A stretch of DNA of 8,684 bases from VRUE01 sp035707825 (GCA_035707825.1 DASSTR010000100.1:1-8684), one strand, 5' to 3'. Counted from the stretch's first letter, positions 1-4,817 are shown. Made by a program: numbers and translations. The notes: generated by a model from the sequence alone, not told the origin.

Positions 1-35
1 GTGCAGGAGCGGCAGCGGATCACGAGCCGGCTCAT
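1..35 (-). CDS. 5' end of a divergent gene, truncated by the window edge
   Basis: An ATG at 35-33 (minus strand) opens a frame that runs off the window after 11 residues, MSRLVIRCRSC. A strong Shine-Dalgarno, GAGGAGG, lies at 49-43 with a 7-nt spacer, which is the main reason to believe the start. The only visible protein feature is a CxxC-type pair (C8, C11), which could begin a zinc ribbon, but eleven residues do not identify a family. It is divergent from the two-component operon, so the 36-234 region between them may regulate both directions. Function is unknown. Confidence rests on the ribosome binding site alone. Confidence 0.45.
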   Translation of the reverse strand, partial: MSRLVIRCRSC

Positions 36-92
36 CGGCCGGCCTCCTCGCCGGGCTCGTATGGCGCTGATTTTCCAATCGCTTTTGATCAT

Positions 93-105
93 GGACTCAA
101 GGTCC
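93..105. promoter_or_regulatory. weak GGAC-N5-GTCC dyad in the divergent intergenic region
   Basis: GGAC (93-96) and GTCC (102-105) form a short perfect inverted repeat in the 199-bp region between the truncated minus gene and the two-component operon. It resembles the inner part of a DosR-type site (GGACT...GTCC), but the spacing differs from the ATGGGG boxes nearby. It could be a degenerate site serving the leftward gene, or it may be chance. Confidence 0.2.
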
Positions 106-126
106 CAGCCCGGCCGGAGCCGGGCC

Positions 127-144
127 ATGGGGCAAAAGACCCAA
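127..144 (+). promoter_or_regulatory. DosR-like box 1, distal site of the two-component operon
   Basis: The 18-mer ATGGGGCAAAAGACCCAA fits GGG-N8-CCC with the inner symmetric C and G (GGGnCnnnnGnCCC) seen in mycobacterial DosR/DevR sites. Its centre is 26 bp upstream of box 2. Boxes 1 and 2 are also the arms of a larger 11-bp perfect inverted repeat (123-133 with 164-174, GGCCATGGGGC / GCCCCATGGCC). The inferred binder is the response regulator of the same operon, which would make this an autoregulatory site. Confidence 0.5.
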
Positions 145-152
145 CTCGACGA

Positions 153-205
153 TTGAGCATTTCGCCCCATGGCCAGGGGCGGCTCGCGGCGCGATCCTCG
201 TGGTA
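153..205 (+). promoter_or_regulatory. Candidate promoter of the two-component operon: box 2 plus -10-like element
   Basis: Box 2 (153-170) reads ATGGGGCGAAATGCTCAA on the minus strand; its distal half is degenerate (CTC instead of CCC). Twenty-two bases downstream is GATCCT (193-198), a GAnnnT hexamer usable as an actinobacterial -10, which would place transcription start near A205. The box would then be centred at -43.5, overlapping the -35 position as expected for an activator. The Gre-like gene promoter has the same geometry. No canonical -35 is visible, consistent with activator dependence. The start site is inferred, not observed. Confidence 0.4.
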
Positions 206-234
206 GAGAAAAACGAGACGAGAGGAGGGGAATC

Positions 235-735
235 GTGTCCCCGACGCTGCTTGAAGAGAGATCGGACCGGCAACATCGAGAGCGCCAGAAGGTGCGGAAG
301 ATGCGGGCGGGCCTCTGGCTGCGCACGCGGGTCTTCTTCAGCCGCCTCAGGCTGGACCGCGAGCTCGCAAGGGGAGCCGATCCATCCGCGAGCCCGGAGC
401 TCGCCCTGCGCGCGGAGCAGTTGCGGGGCGCGAGGGGGCGGGAGCAGATCGCGAAGGGAATCGACCGGCTGGTCGGCTTCGCATTCGACGATAGGCGCCA
501 GCACGTCGGCCCGGCGATGCTGCCGTTTCGCCACCAGCGGGTGAGGCGGAACCTGGAGCTCTTCGCAGAGCTCGCGGAGGCGCTGAGGAGCGCTGGGCCC
601 CACAGCGTCAAGGGGGTGGCGATGGCCTCCACCCTGCTGGAAGACGGCCGCGGGCCGCTCTATGCGAGCGACCCCGGCGAGAGCCTCGGCAGGGCCCTGG
701 ATGCGACCATCTCAGAGCTCGCAGCCGAGGCCTGA
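235..735 (+). CDS. Uncharacterised protein, first gene of the two-component operon
   Basis: I do not recognise a named function. The start is GTG at 235, preceded by AGGAGG at 223-228 with a 6-nt spacer; an upstream in-frame ATG at 169 has no ribosome site and lies inside box 2. The 166-aa product is soluble, with no membrane segment or signal peptide. It is rich in Arg and Glu and mostly helical in character. It contains the stretches LDRELARGADPSASPELALR (residues 40-59), RRNLELFAELAEALRS (about 104-119) and KGVAMASTLLEDGRGPLYA (126-144). The pattern PELALRA...GVAM..LL.DG.GPLY is one I associate with unnamed actinobacterial proteins. It ends 12 bp before the kinase gene, so the three genes are probably cotranscribed. 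A first gene of this kind in a DosR-like operon invites comparison with accessory proteins such as the one upstream of mycobacterial devR, but no homology is claimed. Confidence 0.75.
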   Translation: MSPTLLEERSDRQHRERQKVRKMRAGLWLRTRVFFSRLRLDRELARGADPSASPELALRAEQLRGARGREQIAKGIDRLVGFAFDDRRQHVGPAMLPFRHQRVRRNLELFAELAEALRSAGPHSVKGVAMASTLLEDGRGPLYASDPGESLGRALDATISELAAEA

Positions 736-747
736 CGAAAGGAGCAG

Positions 748-1743
748 ATGAGTCTCTCGCCCCGCCGGCGCCTGCGGCGGCTGACCGTCGTCGAGCGGGC
801 CCTGCTCTCGAGCACCGCCCTGCTGGCATTGATCCTGGTGCTGCTGATCGTCACGCCGGTGACGGTCAGCGCGCCGATCCGCGCCGGCGAGCTGGTCGTG
901 CTGGTCGCGGCCTTCTTCGTCGTCGTGGTCCTGAACGTCCTCAACGTGCGCCGGATCCTCTCGCCGCTGGGTCGCTTCGCCGCCAAGCTGCAGGAAGTCG
1001 ACCTCACCGGGGACAGGCGGATCGCGGTCGATCCCTCCGACGAGACGCCTGAGCTCGCCGCGCTCGCCGACGCCTTCAACGAGATGCTGGCGCGATTGCG
1101 CGAGGAGCGACGGGCGGGAGCGCGCGCCGCCCTCCTCGCGCAGGAGCGCGAGCGCCTGCGGATCGCGCAGGCGCTGCACGACGAGGCGGGCCAGACCCTG
1201 ACAGCGGTCGCGCTGGAGATCGAACGGGCGGCCGCCGACGGCCCTGAGGCCGGGCGCGCCCGGATGACGGCGATCGCCGGGCAGTTGCACGACACGCTCG
1301 ACGAGATCCGCCGGATCTCCCGCGAACTCCGGCCCGAGGCCCTCGATGACCTGGGGCTGGTGAACGCGCTGATCGCGCTCAGCACTCGCGTCGCCAAGCA
1401 AGGCGGCATACGGATCGACCGCGACTTCAGCGGCGAGCTGCCCCGGCTACCCGAAGACGTCGAGCTCGTCGTCTACCGGGTGGCCCAGGAGGCTCTGACG
1501 AACGTCCTTCGTCACTCCCGCGCCGAGCACTGCCTGCTCCGCCTGGGACGGGACGGCGACAACCTGAGACTCGAGGTCGCCGACGACGGCATCGGAATGC
1601 CGGCGGACGTCGGCGGGGAGACGATCGGGATCGAGGGGATGCGGGAGCGGGCCCTGCTGGCGGGCGGGCGGCTCTCGATCGGGCCGGGGCCCAAGGGGGG
1701 CGCCACCGTCGTCCTCGAGGTCCCGATGGGTCGGGGAGCCTGA
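748..1743 (+). CDS. Membrane sensor histidine kinase, HisKA_3 (NarL-partner) type
   Basis: This is the sensor of a two-component system, 331 aa, starting at ATG 748 with GGAG just upstream. Two membrane helices (about 19-41 and 48-67) are joined by a very short external loop. A HAMP linker follows (about 68-121). The dimerisation/phosphoacceptor helix has His144 in ALHDEAGQTL, the H box of the HisKA_3 family whose partners are NarL/FixJ regulators. The ATPase domain shows the N box QEALTNVLRHS (247-257, Asn252), the G1 box DDGIG (279-283), GIEGMRERA (294-302) and the glycine-rich GPKGGAT (314-320). All catalytic boxes are intact. There is no GAF, PAS or heme domain, so it is not a DevS/DosT-type oxygen sensor; the signal must come through the membrane or an accessory protein. 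It is followed after 3 bp by its response regulator. Confidence 0.95.
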   Translation: MSLSPRRRLRRLTVVERALLSSTALLALILVLLIVTPVTVSAPIRAGELVVLVAAFFVVVVLNVLNVRRILSPLGRFAAKLQEVDLTGDRRIAVDPSDETPELAALADAFNEMLARLREERRAGARAALLAQERERLRIAQALHDEAGQTLTAVALEIERAAADGPEAGRARMTAIAGQLHDTLDEIRRISRELRPEALDDLGLVNALIALSTRVAKQGGIRIDRDFSGELPRLPEDVELVVYRVAQEALTNVLRHSRAEHCLLRLGRDGDNLRLEVADDGIGMPADVGGETIGIEGMRERALLAGGRLSIGPGPKGGATVVLEVPMGRGA

Positions 1744-1746
1744 GAG

Positions 1747-2406
1747 ATGCCGGTTCCGCTGACCGCGCGCATCCTCCTCGCCGACGACCACGAGCTGGTC
1801 CGCGGCGGCCTGAAGCTGGTCCTCGAGTCGGCGGCGGACCTGAGCGTCGTCGCCGAGGCCGGGAACGGCGCCGACGCGCTGGAGCTGGCGCTGCGCGAGG
1901 AGCTGGACCTCGCCGTCCTGGACGTCTCGATGCCTCGCCTGACCGGGCTGCAGGTCGCGGCGGAGATCAACAGGCGCCGGCCGGAGCTGCGCACGCTGAT
2001 GCTCTCGGTCCACGACTCCGAGCAGTACTTCTTCGAGGCGCTGAAGGCCGGGGCCTCCGGTTACGTCCTCAAGTCCGCCGCCAACCAGGACCTGATCGAG
2101 GCCTGCCGAGCGGCCCTCCGCGGCCAGCCGTTCATCTACCCGCGGGCGGCCTCGGCGCTCGTCAAGGACTACCTGGAGCGGGCCGCGCGCGGGGAAGAGA
2201 CCCCGACCGATCCGCTGACGCCGCGTGAGCTGGAGGTGACGAAGCTGATCGCCGAGGGCCTGACCAGCGACGAGATCGCCGAGACCCTGACGATCGCCAA
2301 GAACACCGTCAACCGCCACCGCGACAACATCCTCGAGAAGCTGGGGATGCGAAACCGGGTCGAATTGACCCGCTACGCGATCAAGCGCGGCCTGGTTGAG
2401 CCATAG
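1747..2406 (+). CDS. NarL/FixJ-family DNA-binding response regulator
   Basis: This 219-aa protein is the partner of the kinase encoded 3 bp upstream. The receiver domain (about 7-125) has the acidic pair Asp13-Asp14 in LADDHE, phosphoacceptor Asp59 in VLDVSMP, Ser87 in LMLSVHD and Lys109 in GYVLKS, so it should be phosphorylated normally. The C-terminal LuxR-type helix-turn-helix (about 157-212) runs from LTPRELEVTKLIAEG through SDEIAETLTIAKNTVNRHRD to the dimerisation helix. The domain layout matches NarL and DosR/DevR; sequence alone does not assign it to either. It is the best candidate to bind the GGG-N8-CCC boxes in this window, two of which precede its own operon. The last 26 bp overlap, tail to tail, the end of the Gre-like gene. 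Confidence 0.96.
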   Translation: MPVPLTARILLADDHELVRGGLKLVLESAADLSVVAEAGNGADALELALREELDLAVLDVSMPRLTGLQVAAEINRRRPELRTLMLSVHDSEQYFFEALKAGASGYVLKSAANQDLIEACRAALRGQPFIYPRAASALVKDYLERAARGEETPTDPLTPRELEVTKLIAEGLTSDEIAETLTIAKNTVNRHRDNILEKLGMRNRVELTRYAIKRGLVEP

Positions 2407-2941
2407 GGCGTCCCGGCTCCACAGCCACGACCTCGAAGGCGACGGTGCGACCGTTCGGCAGCTCGACCTCGACCCGTTCGCCCGGCGAGCGGCCCAGCAA
2501 GGCCTGGCCGACCGGGGAGATTGCCGAGACGTCCCCGATCTCCGCCGGCTCGAAGCCGCCGGTTATGCGGTGCTTTCGCACCCTGCCCGAGCGGAGGTCC
2601 TTGACCTCGGCGAGCGATCCGATGGCGACGACGCCGCTCGCGGACTCCCCGTCCACGATCCGGGCAGCGTCCAGGAGGCGCTCGAGCTGGCGTATCCGCG
2701 AAGCCAGGACGGCTTCCTCCTCCTTGATCTGGAGGTATTCGTCGTTCTCGTAGGAGGCGCCGAAGCCGCGTGCTTCCCGCAGGCGTTCGGTGAACTCCCC
2801 GTTGAGCTGCTGCCGCAGCCGGACGAGCTCGGCTCTCATCGTCTGCTCACCCTCACGGGTGAGGATGGCGCGGGGAGCCGGGCGCGGAGCGTGGAGGCGC
2901 CCCTCCTCTGGATGCATGGGTTGAGTGACTGAGATCGACAT
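2381..2941 (-). CDS. GreA/GreB-family transcription elongation factor-like protein
   Basis: This is a 186-aa Gre-type protein expected to enter the secondary channel of RNA polymerase. An N-terminal extension of about 24 residues precedes the usual beginning (AILTREGEQTMRAELVRLR, 25-43). The antiparallel coiled coil covers about 30-93. The C-terminal FKBP-like domain (about 104-175) has ITGGFEPAEIGDVSAISPVG (126-145) and GERVEVELPNG. The coiled-coil tip reads GASYENDEY (61-69) where cleavage-active GreA has GDLxENxEY: the Glu (Glu65) is kept but the Asp is replaced by Ala62. It may therefore bind polymerase without strongly stimulating cleavage, as Gre paralogues can. ATG 2941 has no Shine-Dalgarno but lies 6 nt after a -10-like hexamer, suggesting leaderless translation. 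ATG 2917 is an alternative start. The gene has its own box-containing promoter, so it is probably a stress-specific paralogue rather than the housekeeping GreA. Confidence 0.88.
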   Translation of the reverse strand: MSISVTQPMHPEEGRLHAPRPAPRAILTREGEQTMRAELVRLRQQLNGEFTERLREARGFGASYENDEYLQIKEEEAVLASRIRQLERLLDAARIVDGESASGVVAIGSLAEVKDLRSGRVRKHRITGGFEPAEIGDVSAISPVGQALLGRSPGERVEVELPNGRTVAFEVVAVEPGRPMAQPGRA

Positions 2942-2993
2942 GCCACAAGCATCGCTCCGCCTGGCCGGTTGGTCGATGGGCCTTTCGCCCCAT
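2941..2993 (-). promoter_or_regulatory. Candidate promoter of the Gre-like gene with DosR-like box 3
   Basis: Box 3 (2976-2993, minus strand) is ATGGGGCGAAAGGCCCAT, the best match to GGGnCnnnnGnCCC in the window. Twenty-two bases downstream, 2953-2948 reads GATGCT on the minus strand, a GAnnnT -10-like hexamer. Transcription would then begin at A2941, the first base of the start codon, with the box centred at -43.5. The whole 84-bp gap between the upstream regulator gene and this gene is thus accounted for by a hairpin and this promoter. Confidence 0.5.
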
Positions 2994-3012
2994 TCGCTGC
3001 GATTCGCCGCCT

Positions 3013-3025
3013 CCGGCTCAGCCGG
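3013..3025 (-). terminator. Short GC hairpin directly after the upstream regulator gene
   Basis: CCGGCTCAGCCGG forms a 5- to 6-bp stem with a very small loop, immediately after the TAG stop of the four-cysteine regulator. No T-rich tract follows on the minus strand, so if it terminates transcription it does so weakly or with Rho. In DNA this GC-rich such hairpins also arise by chance. Confidence 0.25.
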
Positions 3026-3691
3026 CTACCGGGACGAAGGCCCCGCGCCCACGTCGACCAGGCACCCGGCGAGGTCGGGGTCGGCGGGCTCGAAGCGCAG
3101 CAGCTTCGCGCCGGGATCGAGCTCGGCGAGGAGCCCCGCGGTGATGCCGCGGTGCAGGGCGCAGACGACGTCGGGGCTCTCCTTCACCGAGTCCCGGTAC
3201 GGGCAGTTACCCAGGGTGCAGCTGAAGCCGCCTTCGGATTTGACGTCGAGGTCGGGCTGGAAGCCGAGGGCCGCGAACGTGTCGCGGAAGGCCTCGATCG
3301 GATCCGCTCCCGGCTCCGGCGCCAGTTCGCGGCCGATCTCCCTCCCCGCCTTCTCCAGCTCGCGCATCCGCGCCGGCGTGGAGGGAATCGCGCGGGCGAG
3401 CCAGCGTGCCAGCTCGGCATAGGCGCGCGGCCTGTGCCCGCCTGGATGCGCTTCCGCTGAGACCGCCCAGTGGTCGCGGGGGCGGCCCTGGCCCTGCCGG
3501 ACCCGGCTGCGGGCGACGAAGCCACCCTCCTGCAGCCGCTCCAGATGCCGGCGCACCCCGTTGGGGTGAAGTTTGAAATGGGCGGCGACCTCCTCGGTCT
3601 TCACCGGTCCCCGCCGGTCCACGAGGAAGGCGAAGATCTGAGCGCGAGTGGGCTGCGCGAGGGGACCCTCGGCCGGCTCGGGGAGGTCCAT
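3026..3691 (-). CDS. Winged-helix regulator with C-terminal four-cysteine (putative Fe-S) domain, paralogue 1
   Basis: This 221-aa regulator has an N-terminal winged helix (about 10-75): TRAQIFAFLV, then TEEVAAHFKLHPNGVRRHLERL as recognition region and a GRPRDHW wing. The C-terminal domain holds Cys158, Cys163, Cys177 and Cys210 (C-x4-C-x13-C-x32-C) in GFSCTLGNCPYRDSV, DVVCALHRGITAG and AGCLVDV. The NCPY...VC..H layout resembles SufR-type regulators that use an Fe-S cluster, so redox, O2 or NO sensing is likely but inferred. ATG 3691 is chosen because the paralogue at 6110-6775 begins with the same MDLP; a TTG at 3709 would add six residues. No Shine-Dalgarno is present. It is divergent from the ferredoxin gene, with an AT-rich dyad between them. 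About 60 % of residues match paralogue 2 in a hand alignment needing one gap. Confidence 0.9.
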   Translation of the reverse strand: MDLPEPAEGPLAQPTRAQIFAFLVDRRGPVKTEEVAAHFKLHPNGVRRHLERLQEGGFVARSRVRQGQGRPRDHWAVSAEAHPGGHRPRAYAELARWLARAIPSTPARMRELEKAGREIGRELAPEPGADPIEAFRDTFAALGFQPDLDVKSEGGFSCTLGNCPYRDSVKESPDVVCALHRGITAGLLAELDPGAKLLRFEPADPDLAGCLVDVGAGPSSR

Positions 3692-3724
3692 GGGCCCAGT
3701 TTCGCACAAAAAGAAGCGGCTGCT

Positions 3725-3754
3725 GATATTTTTTCCACTTCCGATGTAAAAATC
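3725..3754. promoter_or_regulatory. AT-rich imperfect dyad, candidate operator between regulator 1 and ferredoxin
   Basis: In an otherwise GC-rich window, 3725-3754 is strikingly AT-rich. Its outer ends are GAT (3725-3727) and ATC (3752-3754), its left half is TTTTTTCCAC and its right half TGTAAAAATC (3745-3754). The right half-site TGTAAAAAT recurs exactly (minus strand) in the dyad before regulator 2. It sits in the 80-bp divergent gap, so binding here could control both the regulator and the ferredoxin gene. The AT richness also makes overlapping promoter elements likely, but I cannot assign -10 and -35 hexamers with confidence. Confidence 0.5.
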
Positions 3755-3771
3755 TGACTGAGGAGGCCCCG

Positions 3772-4038
3772 ATGGCCTACGTGATCACCGAGCCGTGCAT
3801 CGGCACCAAGGACAACTCCTGCGTCGAGGTCTGCCCGGTCGACTGCATCCACCCCACTCCCGACGAGCCCGACTACGAGCAGCACGAGATGCTCTACATC
3901 GACCCCGACGAGTGCATCGACTGCGATGCCTGCGTGGAGGCGTGCCCGGTCGACGCCATCTATCCCGCGGACGCGGTCCCGCACGATTGGAAGAAATACA
4001 TCGAGATCAACGCTGCCCACTTCCGGGACCAGGCGTGA
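3772..4038 (+). CDS. 7Fe ferredoxin ([3Fe-4S][4Fe-4S])
   Basis: This is an 88-aa soluble low-potential electron carrier. The first cluster motif is Cys9-x7-Cys17-x3-Cys21-P with Cys25 following; the second is Cys48-x2-Cys51-x2-Cys54-x3-Cys58-P. The C-x7-C-x3-C spacing, lacking the usual second CxxC cysteine, marks the 7Fe class typical of actinobacteria (FdxA/FdxC type), where the first site holds a 3Fe cluster. ATG 3772 is preceded by AGGAGG (3761-3766) with a 5-nt spacer. The gene is divergent from regulator 1 and shares its AT-rich regulatory gap, suggesting control by an Fe-S-type sensor. In mycobacteria one such ferredoxin belongs to the DosR regulon, but no ATGGGG box precedes this gene here. 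The redox partner is unknown. Confidence 0.95.
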   Translation: MAYVITEPCIGTKDNSCVEVCPVDCIHPTPDEPDYEQHEMLYIDPDECIDCDACVEACPVDAIYPADAVPHDWKKYIEINAAHFRDQA

Positions 4039-4044
4039 TCCCCA

Positions 4045-4062
4045 ATGGGGCATCGGCCCCGG
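4045..4062 (+). promoter_or_regulatory. DosR-like box 4, also a potential hairpin after ferredoxin
   Basis: ATGGGGCATCGGCCCCGG fits GGGnCnnnnGnCCC but has CCCCGG instead of CCCCAT at the end. It lies only 6 bp after the ferredoxin stop and about 64 bp (centre to centre) upstream of box 5. Positions 4047-4060 (GGGGC-ATCG-GCCCC) could instead fold as a 5-bp RNA stem after the ferredoxin gene; there is no T tract. No -10-like hexamer appears 22-23 bp downstream, so if it is a binding site it is an auxiliary one. Confidence 0.35.
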
Positions 4063-4108
4063 GAAGGCGCGGATAACGCGCTGCGCCGAGTCGACAACCC
4101 TGCGCCGC

Positions 4109-4162
4109 ATGGGGATTCCACCCCATGGTGGGCCATACCGGCCGCATGAGAGCATGGGCCAA
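4109..4162 (+). promoter_or_regulatory. Candidate promoter of the SFPASDPP gene with DosR-like box 5
   Basis: Box 5 (4109-4126) is ATGGGGATTCCACCCCAT, and its flanks give 7-bp perfect arms CATGGGG (4108-4114) and CCCCATG (4121-4127). It lacks the inner C/G of the other boxes but keeps GGG-N8-CCC. GAGCAT (4150-4155), a GAnnnT -10-like hexamer, starts 24 bases after the box end (23-nt spacer). Transcription would begin at A4162, the first base of the start codon, with the box at -44.5. There is no Shine-Dalgarno before 4162, consistent with a leaderless message. Confidence 0.45.
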
Positions 4163-4359
4163 TGACGGATGTGGAGCAGCCGCACGACCCGGCGCCGGCG
4201 GAGCAGCCGGCGAAGGCCACGGCGGCAAGCATCGACGAGACGGTGGCGGCCTCGTTTCCCGCCAGCGATCCTCCGGCCGTCTGGACGTGGGAAGTCGCGA
4301 AACCCGGAGCCCCCCGGAAGGCTGACGGCGACCCCCCGCCCCAACCGCCGTCGCGCTGA
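4162..4359 (+). CDS. Small SFPASDPP-motif protein
   Basis: This 65-aa acidic, proline-rich, probably largely disordered protein carries DETVAASFPASDPPAVW (residues 25-41). The core SFPASDPP is a motif I know from many short unnamed bacterial proteins, which supports a real gene despite its size. The tail (42-65) is Pro/Gly/Arg-rich and low in complexity. No membrane segment or signal peptide is present and function is unknown. ATG 4162 has no ribosome binding site, but the promoter geometry upstream predicts a leaderless transcript. The stop codon is 4 bp from the convergent hemerythrin stop, and both sit inside a 14-bp palindrome. The two boxes upstream suggest induction with the two-component operon. 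Confidence 0.75.
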   Translation: MTDVEQPHDPAPAEQPAKATAASIDETVAASFPASDPPAVWTWEVAKPGAPRKADGDPPPQPPSR

Positions 4360-4368
4360 GCGCTCAGC
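4355..4368. repeat. Perfect 14-bp palindrome spanning two convergent stop codons
   Basis: GCTGAGCGCTCAGC is its own reverse complement and contains the TGA stops of both the SFPASDPP gene (plus) and the hemerythrin gene (minus). As RNA it could form a 5-bp stem with a GCGC loop on either strand. That makes it a weak bidirectional terminator candidate, although no T tract flanks it. It may simply reflect the shared stop context. Confidence 0.35.
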
Positions 4369-4795
4369 CCGCCGCCTCGGCCTCCTCGATGGCGGCCGCG
4401 AGGCGACTCAGGGCGTTCGCATCCATGGCCTCTTCGACCAGCGGGAAGAGCTGGCGCTCCTCGAAGCGAACGTGATCGTGGAGGAGGGTGCCGAGCGCTC
4501 GGGCTTCCTCCAGGGTGAGCTCGCCGGCCGCCAGCCGCAGCGCTTGGCGACGGATCTCCAGGTGCTCCCCGAGCATCCGCATAACCCCATCTCGGTCGAC
4601 CTCGGCCTGCGCCGCCCAAGCGGGCAGCAGGACCTCCTCCTCAACCCGAAAATGACGCTGCCCGTCGCCGCGCCAGAAGCCCAGGAAGGCCTCGCTCGCC
4701 TGCTCCAGCTCCTCGGCCTCGCGCAGCTTTTTCGCGCACAGCAGCGCGGTCAGGTGCTCGCGGGAAAGGGGCCGCAGCGCCTCGGCCCGTTTCAC
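4364..4795 (-). CDS. Hemerythrin HHE-domain protein
   Basis: This 143-aa soluble four-helix protein is predicted to bind a non-heme diiron site. Candidate ligands lie at the expected places: His14 (SREHLTAL), His48 with Glu52-Glu54 (RHFRVEEEVLLP), His78 (LGEHLEIR) and His106/His108 with Glu112-Glu113 (LLHDHVRFEERQLFP). Such proteins bind O2 or NO or protect and repair Fe-S centres; which applies here is not visible. The start is GTG 4795 with GGAG (4807-4804) 8 nt upstream. It is the last gene of the minus-strand series, 22 bp after the membrane-protein gene, so probably cotranscribed with it and regulator 2. That context favours an NO or O2 role next to nitrate respiration. Confidence 0.92.
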   Translation of the reverse strand: MKRAEALRPLSREHLTALLCAKKLREAEELEQASEAFLGFWRGDGQRHFRVEEEVLLPAWAAQAEVDRDGVMRMLGEHLEIRRQALRLAAGELTLEEARALGTLLHDHVRFEERQLFPLVEEAMDANALSRLAAAIEEAEAAG

Positions 4796-4817
4796 CGCCG
4801 CCTCTCCTTCCCCACCA

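Noticed and set aside
127..170. NarL heptamer (TACYYMT) sites
   Set aside because: The CCCAT element looks similar, but NarL pairs are arranged TACCCAT-N2-ATGGGTA; here the arms point the other way (ATGGGG-N6-CCCCAT), which fits a DosR-type site better.
97..603. Long open frame on the minus strand, 168 codons
   Set aside because: It lies opposite the 166-aa protein, crosses both boxes, has no ribosome site, and its product is Pro/Arg-rich with no recognisable pattern; the plus-strand frame has a strong Shine-Dalgarno and operon context.
660..1409. Long antisense frames over the kinase gene
   Set aside because: Low-complexity Arg/Ser/Ala products typical of high-GC shadow frames; the plus frame is a complete histidine kinase.
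1447..2319. 290-codon minus-strand frame over the kinase and regulator
   Set aside because: Antisense to two unmistakable domain proteins and without any domain of its own.
2396..2932. Plus-strand frame over the Gre-like gene
   Set aside because: The opposite strand encodes a full Gre fold (coiled coil plus C-terminal domain); this frame is its shadow.
3692..3709. TTG start adding six residues (MCETGP) to regulator 1
   Set aside because: No ribosome site supports it, and the paralogue begins exactly at the internal MDLP; ATG 3691 is simpler.
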